From Planctomycetaceae bacterium (GTDB lineage Bacteria; Planctomycetota; Planctomycetia; Pirellulales; Lacipirellulaceae), in assembly GCA_003233055.1 (NCBI GenBank), contig QIKP01000039.1, forward strand, positions 79,138 through 143,137: a DNA stretch of 64,000 nt. Reading direction: 5' to 3'. Shown here piece after piece: positions 18,660 through 26,674 of the stretch (its first letter is position 1; each line of letters starts with the position of its first letter). The position numbers were made by a program, and so were the translations under genes. The notes beneath the pieces are model-generated. The model was not told where the DNA came from, did not search any database, and saw nothing but the letters and a program-made list of their open reading frames with translations.

Positions 18660-18917
18660 GACAAGCCTTGCGTCGTGCGAAAGCACGCGCCTGTTACCAA
18701 AATAGGTTCCACCGCGACATTGTGGAGGGTGGGTGGGCCGTTTGTCAAGAAACCGTGCCAGCAAAGCAAGCAATCCGGTAACTATTTTTCTACAAAAGGG
18801 GTCCGTTCACACTACTCAGCCTCAACCGATCGTACCGACGATGACGATGAAGGACGGGCCGGAAGGAATGTCGGCCCTTTTCTCATCAAAAACTGGACGT
18901 GAAGGAATCACCCCCCA

Positions 18918-19166
18918 ATGCCCTCAACGCGCCTACGAGTCTACCACGGTCCTGACCGAGAGCCCACGGCCGCCGCCGCCGATTGCGAAGCCGATGGGAA
19001 TGATACGGTAACGCTTCCTGCGGAGGAGATTATTCCCCTTTTGGCGGACGCCTACTTCAGCCGACGGGTCTGGTTGCGTGATTTTGAGGACGAGGCCATC
19101 ACGATTCCTGCCGACCTGTACGAGGTTTTGGTAGCGTACCGATTCTTCAACCGGCCCTGTGCGTGA
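18918..19166 (+). CDS. Small hypothetical protein
   Basis: An 82 aa product, MPSTRLRVYHGP at the N-terminus, with an ordered second half including LPAEEIIPLLADAYFSRR, VWLRDFEDEAITIPADLYEV and YRFFN. The acidic and aromatic pattern looks protein-like rather than a random frame, and similar short proteins are common in planctomycetes. No function can be assigned. It is followed by a terminator hairpin at 19411. Confidence 0.65.
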   Translation: MPSTRLRVYHGPDREPTAAAADCEADGNDTVTLPAEEIIPLLADAYFSRRVWLRDFEDEAITIPADLYEVLVAYRFFNRPCA

Positions 19167-19410
19167 GCTGCCCTCCTCTCGAGGCAGGGACGCCGATCGG
19201 CGTCCGCTCGTGGCCCCTTGGCGATGGCGCGGCCGACTCAGAATGAGCCCCGCTGTTGTCACATTGATGACACTTGCGGCGATTTCCTCGTCGTTGCTGC
19301 CATGGCTGCGGAAGCTTTTAAAACTCCCTAACCTGTTTTTCTCCCCTGGGTTAGGCGCAAACCGACGGAGCCTTCTTCTCCCGGTTGGCATCTCCATTGC
19401 TTTGTAGGTT

Positions 19411-19442
19411 GGGCATGATCCGCTATTTGCGGATGCCCTTTT
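19411..19442 (+). terminator. Intrinsic terminator-like hairpin
   Basis: GGGCATGATCCGC at 19411-19423 pairs with GCGGATGCCC at 19429-19438 (AT bulged), followed by TTTT at 19439-19442. It probably ends the transcript of the small hypothetical gene, 30 nt before the PDZ gene start. Confidence 0.65.
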
Positions 19443-19471
19443 CCCGCACCAACACGCATTGGAGACCTGCT

Positions 19472-20083
19472 ATGCCCCGTCCACTCACCTTGGCTGTCGC
19501 CACGATGGTTGGTTTCAGTTTCTCTGTCGCCGAGGCGACTTCCCCTCCACCATGGATCGCAGCCCCCCCGATCGTGCTGCCGACCTTCGGCTTCCAGAGC
19601 TACAATGTTCGTGGGACCGGCGAACAAGTAACGTTCGTCCGTTGCGGTAGCATGGCGGCGCAGATCGGCTTGGAGCCGGGCGACCTGATTGTAAGCCTGA
19701 ATGGTTTTGCGTTGAGTTACCATGGCGCTTGGGAGCAGGCTCTGCACAATGCGATGCGACAGGGTGGCCAAATTCACTTCGACATCCGCGACATGCGGAC
19801 TGGCCGCCTGATCCATCGCGAGGTCTTCGTAGGCGGCCCTGGCGTCGGTCCGATGACGCCGAAGAGACGTGGCGTCGGGTCGCCCAGGTCCGCATCCCCG
19901 CCTGGCCCGGTCGCTAAGGGTGGCCCGTCCTCCCCGTCGCTGAGTGCCGCTCCCAAGTTTCGGTCGCTCGACTCCACCAATTTTTCGCCTCCGCCACGGA
20001 CTTCGTCACCGCGGGTCGCCCCGACTAAGCTTGGTCGGGGCTACGGGACCTCCGTTGCGGTTACGAAAAACCGAGGAGGATGA
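19472..20083 (+). CDS. Secreted PDZ-domain protein
   Basis: A 203 aa product with a signal peptide (MPRPLTLAVATMVGFSFSVAEA), a single PDZ-like domain (about 45-120) with the ligand-binding turn IGLEPGDLIVSLNGFAL, and a Pro/Ser-rich disordered C-terminus. No protease domain is present, so it is likely a periplasmic or surface peptide-binding protein. ATG at 19472 is chosen because it begins the signal peptide. The last 20 codons run through the dispersed CCCCGAC-AAGCTT palindrome at 20018-20041 and a degenerate repeat beginning at about 20078, so the C-terminal tail may be a recent addition by repeat insertion. Confidence 0.8.
   Translation: MPRPLTLAVATMVGFSFSVAEATSPPPWIAAPPIVLPTFGFQSYNVRGTGEQVTFVRCGSMAAQIGLEPGDLIVSLNGFALSYHGAWEQALHNAMRQGGQIHFDIRDMRTGRLIHREVFVGGPGVGPMTPKRRGVGSPRSASPPGPVAKGGPSSPSLSAAPKFRSLDSTNFSPPPRTSSPRVAPTKLGRGYGTSVAVTKNRGG
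20018..20041. repeat. AAGCTT-centred palindrome (copy 1)
   Basis: 24-nt inverted repeat with GCCCCGACTAAG on the left and its complement on the right, with one mismatch. The other copies are at 41408-41431 (perfect) and 55305-55328. This copy lies within the 3' end of the PDZ gene. Confidence 0.8.
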
Positions 20084-20155
20084 ACGCGGATGTTCGGTGG
20101 GTGAATGGGAGCAGGAACTCCGGTTACCCCCGAACGGCGTTTGCCGCGACACGTT
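20079..20155. repeat. Degenerate copy of dispersed repeat block B
   Basis: GATGAACGCGGATG is followed by a region that aligns, with many mismatches, to the copy at 56850-56928 and to the complement of the copies at 58791-58909 and 60169-60286. It covers the PDZ gene stop and the 3' end of the convergent membrane-protein gene. Confidence 0.6.
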
Positions 20156-21512
20156 CTTCGAGGTTGGGGCGGAAGATCATCAAGAGCAATAAGGGCAGGT
20201 ACCAAGCGAGCGCAAGTCCTCCCGTGTGGGCATGCCAGAATTGGACGCCCAGCATGATCGCCGCTGAGCCGCTGAGCAGCGTCCCGAGATTTTTGACCGA
20301 TGGCCAGAGCGGCATCGAGAGCAGGCTCAGCCCTAGGAACGCCGCGAGGATGGGCCATCGGTAGACTGGATTCCAATAGTGCCAGGCACCGGAGAGATTT
20401 TCGGTTTGGGGCCAATGAATGCCAAGCAGTTGCTGCATCCGTTCGGCAAACATGGCAAGGTCGGTCGAGGTGCTGATCTGAGTGACAATCAGTGCCAACA
20501 GGGCAATGGCCAAACCGATGAGCAGTCGCCAGAATCCCTTCCGCCAGTAATAGCTGATCCACAACGGGAGCAGGAAGACAGGGTAATAAATGGTGCCAAA
20601 GGCGAGCCCCAGGAAGACGCCCGAAAGCATCGGCCTGCGATAAGTGTAGACGGCCCAAACCATCAATGCCGCCGGGAGCAAGTGGGTACTGCTGCCGGCC
20701 CACATGGCCGTGTAGGGCAGCAAGAGGTAAAGCATGGCCGGAGCAATCCCCATGCTGATGTTCCCAAAATGCCGGGCACCAATCAGCACCATTCCGAGCA
20801 CGATCATCATTTGGCTGAGGATCGCAGTGACCTTGGCGGTAACGACTTGGCCGGTGGTAAACTGCTGCGTTTCGGTCGTTCCTTCTTTCCACTCGTCGCG
20901 GTCTGTTGCGGTTGCTCTTTCCTGAGCGTTGCGTTTGGCTCGGTCCTCGGCAATCGGCTGCACCAAAGGCCGTGCGGCTTTTTCGCCCATGATTCGTTCG
21001 GTAAAGATGGCGGGCAGCGAGAAAAAAAGTGGGTTTCCCGGGCCATGGGTTTCAAGCGTACTCGACTCGACCCGTGAGGCGGTCCCGTCGCTCAGGTGTT
21101 CGGCCCGCTGCACGGAACGCAGGTCTGACTTATCCGCCTCGCCGGTGATGACGTTGGCCATCAGGAAAAAGAAGAGCGTTACCGCCAGGAATGCCATGCC
21201 GGGCGCGTTCATGTTCGGTTCGAGGAGAGGCCTGCGAACCATGGCCGAGTCCACAAACGCTCGGACGAGGAGGAGCCCATTGATGCCAAAGAGCCACCAG
21301 TAACCTAGCTGCTCGATAACCGCCGAAGCATTTTCGATGCCGTACCGCACACTCAGCAGTCCTGGTGCCAAAAGGAGTAACAGCACCAGGTCGAGATTGC
21401 GTGTGCTCCAAATACGATTGAATTTAAAGAAGAGCGCAACGATCAGCAGCGCCGACAGATAAGCCCATGTCGTCGGCTCTAGTCGTTCGTATCGAAAAAG
21501 GATTTCGCTCAT
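20124..21512 (-). CDS. Polytopic membrane protein, possible GT-C-type glycosyltransferase
   Basis: A 462 aa protein with about ten transmembrane helices, starting with TWAYLSALLIVALFFKF and including ITQ-rich and aromatic loops. A hydrophilic loop (about 125-230) lies between the first four helices and the rest. The C-terminal half has SQMMIVLGMVLIGARHFGN, LLPYTAMWAGSSTHLLPAAL and GVFLGLAFGTIYYPVFLLPL, a pattern reminiscent of GT-C polyprenyl-sugar transferases such as DUF2029/GT87, but I see no diagnostic catalytic motif. Upstream genes (Nudix, lipoate ligase) are on the same strand, with a 106-nt gap. Function is unassigned. Confidence 0.7.
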   Translation of the reverse strand: MSEILFRYERLEPTTWAYLSALLIVALFFKFNRIWSTRNLDLVLLLLLAPGLLSVRYGIENASAVIEQLGYWWLFGINGLLLVRAFVDSAMVRRPLLEPNMNAPGMAFLAVTLFFFLMANVITGEADKSDLRSVQRAEHLSDGTASRVESSTLETHGPGNPLFFSLPAIFTERIMGEKAARPLVQPIAEDRAKRNAQERATATDRDEWKEGTTETQQFTTGQVVTAKVTAILSQMMIVLGMVLIGARHFGNISMGIAPAMLYLLLPYTAMWAGSSTHLLPAALMVWAVYTYRRPMLSGVFLGLAFGTIYYPVFLLPLWISYYWRKGFWRLLIGLAIALLALIVTQISTSTDLAMFAERMQQLLGIHWPQTENLSGAWHYWNPVYRWPILAAFLGLSLLSMPLWPSVKNLGTLLSGSAAIMLGVQFWHAHTGGLALAWYLPLLLLMIFRPNLEERVAANAVRG

Positions 21513-21618
21513 CGTCGCGTTGGTTCGCAGGTGGAAGGGTCATATTGCGAGTCCGTGCCATTCTGCAGGATAGGCGAAACGGGGCGATTTGCAATCGGGC
21601 TCACGGGCCTGCCGTCGG

Positions 21619-22224
21619 CTAACCGAGCCAAACGGCTGCCTTTTCGAGCATGCGCAGCACGCTTTGCTCGCCGGTCAAGGAACGAATCGCCGCCTCGTCG
21701 AACCACCCCACCCCGTGCGATTCGTCGCTCACCTGGAGTGCTGCGTCGCGGCTCGACGCTTCACTGGCGATAAACAGAAAACGGAGGTCGTGGTGGTCGT
21801 GGGCGTCGTCCAGCATCCGGCCAGCGGCATCGAATCGTGCAGGGATCTGGTGGATATCGACATCGAAGATCGCAGGCAACCCGCCGCGCCCGACCAACGT
21901 GAGATCGGCGAGCCCCGTTTCCTCCTCCGCTTCCTTCCGAGCGACTTTGGCGATGTCGCCCTCGCCGTCCGCATGCCCCCCCGGCTGGAGCCACCGGCCG
22001 AGCTTGCGATGATGCACGAGCGCTGCGCGTCGGTGGTCCGCCGACACCACCCAAGCCGACCCCGTGATATGCCCCGGCCTACAGGTGCGCAAGAAACAAT
22101 CGGCGTGGCCTTCGACCAGCGAGACAATCGGCGACACCATGTCCGCTTCACTCGGGTAGCCATCCAAATAACGATCGAGCATTTGAATCAGGTCGTAGCG
22201 ATTCATGAGTCGTTCGTCGTCCAT
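21619..22224 (-). CDS. Nudix hydrolase
   Basis: Cleaves nucleoside diphosphates linked to another moiety, with a divalent metal. The 201 aa product shows a Nudix box in PGGHADGEGDIAKVARKEAE and the following EETGL: the catalytic EAEEE acidic cluster is intact, while the consensus Arg is Lys and the first Glu is Gly. A helical N-terminus of about 50 residues precedes the fold (LIQMLDRYLDGYPSEADMV). The substrate is unknown. It lies 25 nt downstream of the lipoate ligase-like gene on the same strand, so the two are probably one operon. Confidence 0.9.
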   Translation of the reverse strand: MDDERLMNRYDLIQMLDRYLDGYPSEADMVSPIVSLVEGHADCFLRTCRPGHITGSAWVVSADHRRAALVHHRKLGRWLQPGGHADGEGDIAKVARKEAEEETGLADLTLVGRGGLPAIFDVDIHQIPARFDAAGRMLDDAHDHHDLRFLFIASEASSRDAALQVSDESHGVGWFDEAAIRSLTGEQSVLRMLEKAAVWLG

Positions 22225-22249
22225 TCGTGGTTAAGTCGTTGACAAAGCA

Positions 22250-22984
22250 TTATCGGCCTTCGTTCCACTCGGTCCGTTCATAGCGATCGCGGACCAACTG
22301 AGCAACCCGTTCCCGAGGCCAATCGGCCAAATTTTCGTGCGCGTTCCATGACTCAGCAATCGCCTGCGAGAGGATGTCGCGGTCGCTGTTCAGGTTCGCA
22401 ACAAACGATTCGTGATCGCGCCCGTCGCGGTAGTCGGGTGATCGAGGTGGGGGGAGAAGGCATCGCTGGATGAGCGACAAATCGTAGTCGTAGAGGAGCG
22501 TTCCGTGGTACAGGAAGGCGTTGCGCGAGAGACGAAGGCTGTTGCCAGAAACTTTCCGCGATGCCTTGGGAAGAGCCGCGAGCACCAAGTCACTCGTGCC
22601 GGCGAGCTGGGCGGGAAAGCCGAGCTGCTGAAGCGGCCTGGCGATCCCTTCAAGAACGTATTGATGGAGTTGGTTGATGTCGTTTCCGGTCCTGGATGGG
22701 AAGGGGGCAACCACGGCGTACATCAGGCAGCCGGGCCCCGCAAGGATCGTCATCCCGCCACTCACTCGACGAAGGATCGGAATGCCGAGCTGGCGACAGG
22801 CAACCGCATCGACCTCTTGGGCGAGACGCGTCGCCCGCCCGACGACGACGACCGGCTGGGGGGATTCCCAAAGCCGCAGCACGCCGCCCCGGGGGAGTTC
22901 TCCCGCCTCGTAGGCATGGAGCAGTGCCTCGTCGAGCGCGAGGTTCTCCGCCGGCGTGTCGAGTGTGAGTTCCAGTCGTTCCAT
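22250..22984 (-). CDS. Lipoate-protein ligase A-like / BPL_LplA_LipB domain protein
   Basis: Attaches lipoate or a related acyl cofactor to carrier proteins, or transfers octanoate. The 244 aa product has LWESPQPVVVVGRATR near residue 40, the RRVSGGMTILAGPGCLMYAV segment near 70-90 that matches the RR-x-SGG cofactor loop, and the lysine motif KVSGNSLRLSRNAFLYHGTL near 145. The lipoate-ligase C-terminal accessory domain is absent, so it may be an LipM/LipL-like octanoyltransferase or a two-component ligase. I start at Met 22984; a Met 12 nt upstream is possible. It is followed by the Nudix gene. Confidence 0.85.
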   Translation of the reverse strand: MERLELTLDTPAENLALDEALLHAYEAGELPRGGVLRLWESPQPVVVVGRATRLAQEVDAVACRQLGIPILRRVSGGMTILAGPGCLMYAVVAPFPSRTGNDINQLHQYVLEGIARPLQQLGFPAQLAGTSDLVLAALPKASRKVSGNSLRLSRNAFLYHGTLLYDYDLSLIQRCLLPPPRSPDYRDGRDHESFVANLNSDRDILSQAIAESWNAHENLADWPRERVAQLVRDRYERTEWNEGR

Positions 22985-23393
22985 AAGGCATGGCATGGCG
23001 AGGCCGCTTCAGCGGCCAGGCGTCTAGGCGTCTAGCAAATCCCCTCTCCATCAATTTCACTCTGTAGCGATTACGCCAATTGCACCGCACGCAGACCGGA
23101 AAAACAAGCGCCCGAGCCACCGATTGCACCTTGCTAGCGACGGGAGTGTCGCCTCACAATGAATAGCGACTTGAGTTTTTTATTGGACGGAAGTGCGGGA
23201 AAGCATGAATGTTTTTGCTCGATTAGCACCTGTATCGGTCTTTTTTAATTTGCCGCGCGGCGTTTTATCAGGCAAACTTAACGGATGAGGTCTCTGCTGG
23301 CCTCGGAATATCGTCGTGAAATGGGTGCGTGGTGGGGCCGAATGGCCTGGCCATGCGGTTACATGGCTCCTCGCTGGGGTGGTATCACACAGT
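22985..23393. other. Divergent intergenic region, lipoate ligase / YTV gene
   Basis: No gene is supported. It holds a GGCCGCTTCAGCGGCC palindrome at 23002-23017 and a small GCCGCGCGGC palindrome at about 23251-23260. It must contain promoters for both flanking genes, which I cannot place. Confidence 0.7.
23002..23017. repeat. GGCCGCTTCAGCGGCC palindrome
   Basis: A 16-nt perfect palindrome identical to that at 14074-14089, located 18 nt upstream of the lipoate ligase-like start codon. Confidence 0.85.
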
Positions 23394-24602
23394 ATGAAAA
23401 ATTCCTGCATCACGTCGCCGTTTTGGCGATACGTCCTTTGTGGCATGGTTGTCTTCGGTTCGTTGCCGATAGCGCCAGCGCAGTCACAGTCTGTGCCGTC
23501 ACAAGAGGCGAGCAACCCCTGCTGCCCGCCCGCCTACCGCCTCCAGTGCCAGACAGTCTACGAAGAAAAGCAGCTCACCTGCTACCGAACCGTCTGCGAG
23601 ACCGCTTACGAAACTCGAAAGATCACTCGACAAGTACCTGTGTTCGAGACCCAACAACGGGAGCGTCGCTACAGCGTGCTCAAACCGGTGACCGAAACGT
23701 CCGTTCGCCGGGAACGCTACAGCGTGCAGCGACCCGTTTTCGAGACACGCTATCGCGATGCGAGCTACAACCGCGTCCGCAATGTCGTCGAGACGCATCA
23801 CCGCCAGGAGCGGCATACCGTGCAACGCCCGGTAGTAGAAACCCAGATGCGGCAGGAAACCTATTGCGTGCAGCGCCCGGTGGTGGAGACCCTCCAGCGT
23901 GAGCAATGCCGCATCGTCATGCGACCGGTGACGACCTGCCGGACACAAACCGTCGATCAAGGATGTTACGTCAACCAAGTGGTCGGCGTGCAGCCGGCTG
24001 CTGCAAGCTGGCCGCAACTCCGCTGGATGCCGCCGACACAGGCCGTGGATCCTCGGACGGGAGTGATTCAAACGCAGCGCCCGGGACTCGCTTGGGTCAC
24101 GACCCAAGCCCCGCCTCGACAACTTGTGCAGAAAGTTTGGAAGCCCAACCTTGTTGCCGTCCAAATCCCGACGACGACCCTGGTGCCAGAGCGGGTTGTC
24201 GAAAAAGTACCGGTGCAGGTGACCCGCATGGTAACCGAGCAGCGAACCCGACAGGTGCCTGTCCGCGTTTGTCGGATGGTGACCGAGGAAAAGGTCCGCA
24301 CGATCCCCTACACCACTTGCCGCCAAGTCGTCGAGCGGATTGAACGACAAGTCCCCGTCCGCGTCTGCCGAATGGTGTGCGAAGAACGCGTCCGTGAGGT
24401 GCCGGTCACCACTTGCCGAATGGTCCGCGAGGAGCGAGTGGAGCCATACCAGGTGCGGGTTTGCAAGATGGTGGCGCGGACCGAAACGATTCAAGTACCC
24501 CACACCGTCCGCAAGCAAGTGCCCTACACTCGCACGATTCGCGTGCCACGGACGGTGATGGTCCGCGTCCCGGTCGATCCTTGTAGTACCTGTGCAGGCT
24601 AA
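23394..24602 (+). CDS. YTV-repeat cell-wall/surface protein
   Basis: A 402 aa secreted protein. The signal peptide is at residues 1-30 (FWRYVLCGMVVFGSLPIAPA). The mature part consists almost wholly of short degenerate repeats of 12-15 residues of the type ERYSVQRPVFETRYR in the N-terminal half and VPVRVCRMVTEEKVR in the C-terminal half, with regularly spaced Cys, Tyr, Arg and Glu. This matches the planctomycete-specific YTV family known from cell-wall fractions of Rhodopirellula. A non-repeat linker with two Trp (about 205-260) separates the two blocks. Cysteines may cross-link the protein to the wall. ATG at 23394 begins the signal peptide. It is smaller than many YTV proteins. Confidence 0.88.
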   Translation: MKNSCITSPFWRYVLCGMVVFGSLPIAPAQSQSVPSQEASNPCCPPAYRLQCQTVYEEKQLTCYRTVCETAYETRKITRQVPVFETQQRERRYSVLKPVTETSVRRERYSVQRPVFETRYRDASYNRVRNVVETHHRQERHTVQRPVVETQMRQETYCVQRPVVETLQREQCRIVMRPVTTCRTQTVDQGCYVNQVVGVQPAAASWPQLRWMPPTQAVDPRTGVIQTQRPGLAWVTTQAPPRQLVQKVWKPNLVAVQIPTTTLVPERVVEKVPVQVTRMVTEQRTRQVPVRVCRMVTEEKVRTIPYTTCRQVVERIERQVPVRVCRMVCEERVREVPVTTCRMVREERVEPYQVRVCKMVARTETIQVPHTVRKQVPYTRTIRVPRTVMVRVPVDPCSTCAG

Positions 24603-24714
24603 GGGCCTTTGTCGACTCTTGGACGCTTGCCTTACGAAATGCAATTGGGGCACCACGAAGTGCAATCCGACAGGGATGCTGGCCCGCGCACCGAAATCTT
24701 TCACTTGGAGCAGG

Positions 24715-25027
24715 TTAGCTTTCGATCCGATCCCGCCAGTACCCGGGACGACGATGCAGGTGGGCGATCGCAATGCCCAAGACGAAATCCCGTCGGATCA
24801 AGTAGACGAAACCGTAAGGAAAACCATCGATCCGATGAGTGACGTGTTCCGTGGAGATACTCAGGCCATCGTTCAGGGTACCTGGTAATCTGACGCTGTG
24901 CAGACACAACCTCCTCTTGGAATCTCGCAGCAATCGAGAGGCTACGTTCCTCATACCACACCGTGGATCGCCTAGCTTCGACGATTGCCTCGGGGTGAAA
25001 CTCAAAATGATATCGGTCTCTCGCCAC
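24715..25027 (-). pseudogene. Frameshifted ParE/RelE-superfamily toxin
   Basis: The N-terminal half (GTG start at 25027) reads YHFEFHPEAIVEARRS, WYEERSLSIAARFQEEV and RYPERWPEYLHGTR, typical of ParE/RelE toxins. The C-terminal half continues in another frame with HRIDGFPYGFVYLIR and LGIAIAHLHRRPGYW, ending at 24715. The two frames join near 24825-24840. The family expects Arg followed by a short strand and FPY in one frame, so a single-base indel has broken the gene. It overlaps the antitoxin by 26 nt, as in intact antitoxin-toxin pairs. Programmed frameshifting is unlikely; a sequencing error is possible. Confidence 0.8.
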
Positions 25028-25265
25028 GGATCATTTCCCAAGCTTCTTTCGACGGAATGGTCTTCACGCGCCCGCTGTCGATGTCGTCAATGCGTTTCGC
25101 GATCTCGGCATCCCAGGCCGCTTCGACTTCGTCGGCCGGCTCACGAGGTCCGTGATCGATCTCCGAACCCGAAAGACTCTGCTCAATCGCGGTCACGACG
25201 ACAACCCGATCTTCGGGGGATAGTTGGAGCGCCGACGCGATGACTTGCTGAGGGGTCGATTCCAT
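25002..25265 (-). CDS. Addiction-module antitoxin component (TIGR02574-like)
   Basis: An 87 aa acidic protein that starts MESTPQQVIASALQLSPEDR and ends with SKEAWEMIRGERPI, the pattern of the putative addiction module component family that precedes ParE/RelE toxins. The N-terminal part usually binds DNA and the C-terminal part wraps the toxin. The start ATG at 25265 is supported by homology; the reading frame is open further upstream. Its toxin partner overlaps its 3' end and appears frameshifted, so this antitoxin may be an orphan in practice. Confidence 0.85.
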   Translation of the reverse strand: MESTPQQVIASALQLSPEDRVVVVTAIEQSLSGSEIDHGPREPADEVEAAWDAEIAKRIDDIDSGRVKTIPSKEAWEMIRGERPISF

Positions 25266-25348
25266 GGGGGCTACCTTTGAGTGGGTTGGATCGACCCAAT
25301 ATAGCAAGTGGAGTTCCGCCCTGTCAAAGTTTCGTAGAAAACCGCCAC

Positions 25349-25723
25349 TCACCAAGGCCCGCGAACGTAGTACGTGCCGAAGTTGGTCGTGTCGTGCGGC
25401 CATCGCGGGAGTCGCTTGAAATTGCCCCCCCCCATGCCGCCGGCACCTGGATAGTTGCGGCCAAACTGGTGGTCGATTCGCGAGATACGCGAACTGCCGA
25501 CGCCCCAGCCCCAGTTGGTTTGCAAGTTGGCCGTCGGCGGGACGACGAGCGCCACCGGCTGGCCATAAGCGGAGTGGGCGTACTGTCCGTGCCAGTTGTA
25601 GTTTTGCGCCCGGGTCAGCGGCCACATGTAACCTGCTTCGATAGCCTTCGCCTTCTCGGCAGCCAGGGTTGCGGCAAACATCGCCACTGCCATCGCGGTG
25701 ATTCGGATAGTCTTCAGCATCAT
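25349..25723 (-). CDS. Small secreted Trp/Tyr/Gly-rich protein
   Basis: A 124 aa product with a signal peptide (IRITAMAVAMFAATLAAEKAKA) and a mature part with GYMWPLTRAQNYNWHGQYAH, LQTNWGWGVGSSRIS and FGTYYVRGPW. No Cys. The composition and the short tyrosine/tryptophan-rich segments resemble the next gene upstream, so they are probably a pair of related secreted proteins of unknown role. The toxin-antitoxin remnant lies downstream. Confidence 0.75.
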   Translation of the reverse strand: MMLKTIRITAMAVAMFAATLAAEKAKAIEAGYMWPLTRAQNYNWHGQYAHSAYGQPVALVVPPTANLQTNWGWGVGSSRISRIDHQFGRNYPGAGGMGGGNFKRLPRWPHDTTNFGTYYVRGPW

Positions 25724-25889
25724 TAGGGGCTCCCTGCTTGTCTCTTTTGGATGGATAGTTTTCTTAATAATTCAACCGCCGGTCCGCCACGCGGGCCGCG
25801 TTCGCCTCGCACTCACGGACGGCGTGGCCATCCGACGGGTGAGATGGCGTCTCTACCCTCGCTCTATCGAAGTAGAGGCGAAGATGGCA

Positions 25890-26282
25890 TTAAAAACCGA
25901 TCGACGGGGCGCCGCAGCAGAGGTCTTTCCACCAGCCGCCACCAGTTCGGTAGCGAACATTCGTGCGCGTCCAACCCGCTCCTTGGTTGTAGCTGTACCA
26001 AGAGCGATCGTGGCGATAGAGGTATTCGTGGGGATAGAAGGGCTGGTAGGTGCCATACATGTGGCCCACTCTCTCGGGCACAGGCATCGGCGAGACATTC
26101 ATCTCTGCCGGCACTCCGCCTGGGCCAGGGCCAACATACTGATTGTAAAACAAGTCTTTGGAATGCTGGTAGCTGATCCTCCGCTTCCCTTCCCAACCAT
26201 AGTCAGCTTGAGCGGTCGGCAGGCTTTGCCAAGCGATCGCGGCAACGACCGCCAAAGAAAACATTCGGGTAAGGCAAGACAT
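25890..26282 (-). CDS. Small secreted aromatic-rich protein
   Basis: A 130 aa product with a signal peptide (MFSLAVVAAIAWQSLPTAQA), then DYGWEGKRRISYQHSKDLFY, a Pro/Gly/Met linker and a Tyr/His/Trp-rich segment (YQPFYPHEYLYRHDRSWYSY) ending in WWKDLCCGAP. The two adjacent Cys near the C-terminus could form a disulfide or ligate metal. ATG at 26282 is used as it begins the signal peptide. The gene is related in style and order to the adjacent secreted protein. No function assigned. Confidence 0.75.
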   Translation of the reverse strand: MSCLTRMFSLAVVAAIAWQSLPTAQADYGWEGKRRISYQHSKDLFYNQYVGPGPGGVPAEMNVSPMPVPERVGHMYGTYQPFYPHEYLYRHDRSWYSYNQGAGWTRTNVRYRTGGGWWKDLCCGAPSIGF

Positions 26283-26674
26283 GATGGCAAGCTCCTCTGC
26301 GGGGTGAGCTGATTTCCAAAGGGGGGGCCGTGGGGGATGTCGACGTTTCTGGGTCGGCACTCCAAGCCCAGGAATTATCTGGGCAAAAAAAGTGCCCCAT
26401 CGACCGGCGGGTTATTAATGCTGAAACGAGTACTGTCCGATTGCTAGTCAGGACGAACTGTAACAAGGTTGCTCCGTACGGCATGGCATCGGACCATGCG
26501 GGCCCTACGGGTGAATCTTTATTTGCCAGCTGTAACAGTTGAACTTATTGCAAGCATTCCCGGCCTCCCAACAGGCTGGGAGCATCGCCGCCCGACCGCT
26601 ATAATCCCAATTTCCCACAAACCTTAACGCCGATACCTATCGGCCTACAGTCCCTCTCCTCGGAGCATCCCACA
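26283..26674. other. Divergent promoter region, secreted protein / topoisomerase VI
   Basis: A 392-nt gap without a supportable gene. It serves divergent transcription of the secreted protein gene (minus) and top6B (plus). A GGAG ribosome-binding sequence at 26662-26665 precedes the TTG start of top6B. I see no clear operator. Confidence 0.6.

Noticed and set aside
23499..24773. Long open frame antisense to the YTV gene (424 codons)
   Set aside because: It is the complement of a repetitive coding region, which gives long mirror ORFs; the sense frame has the signal peptide and YTV repeats.
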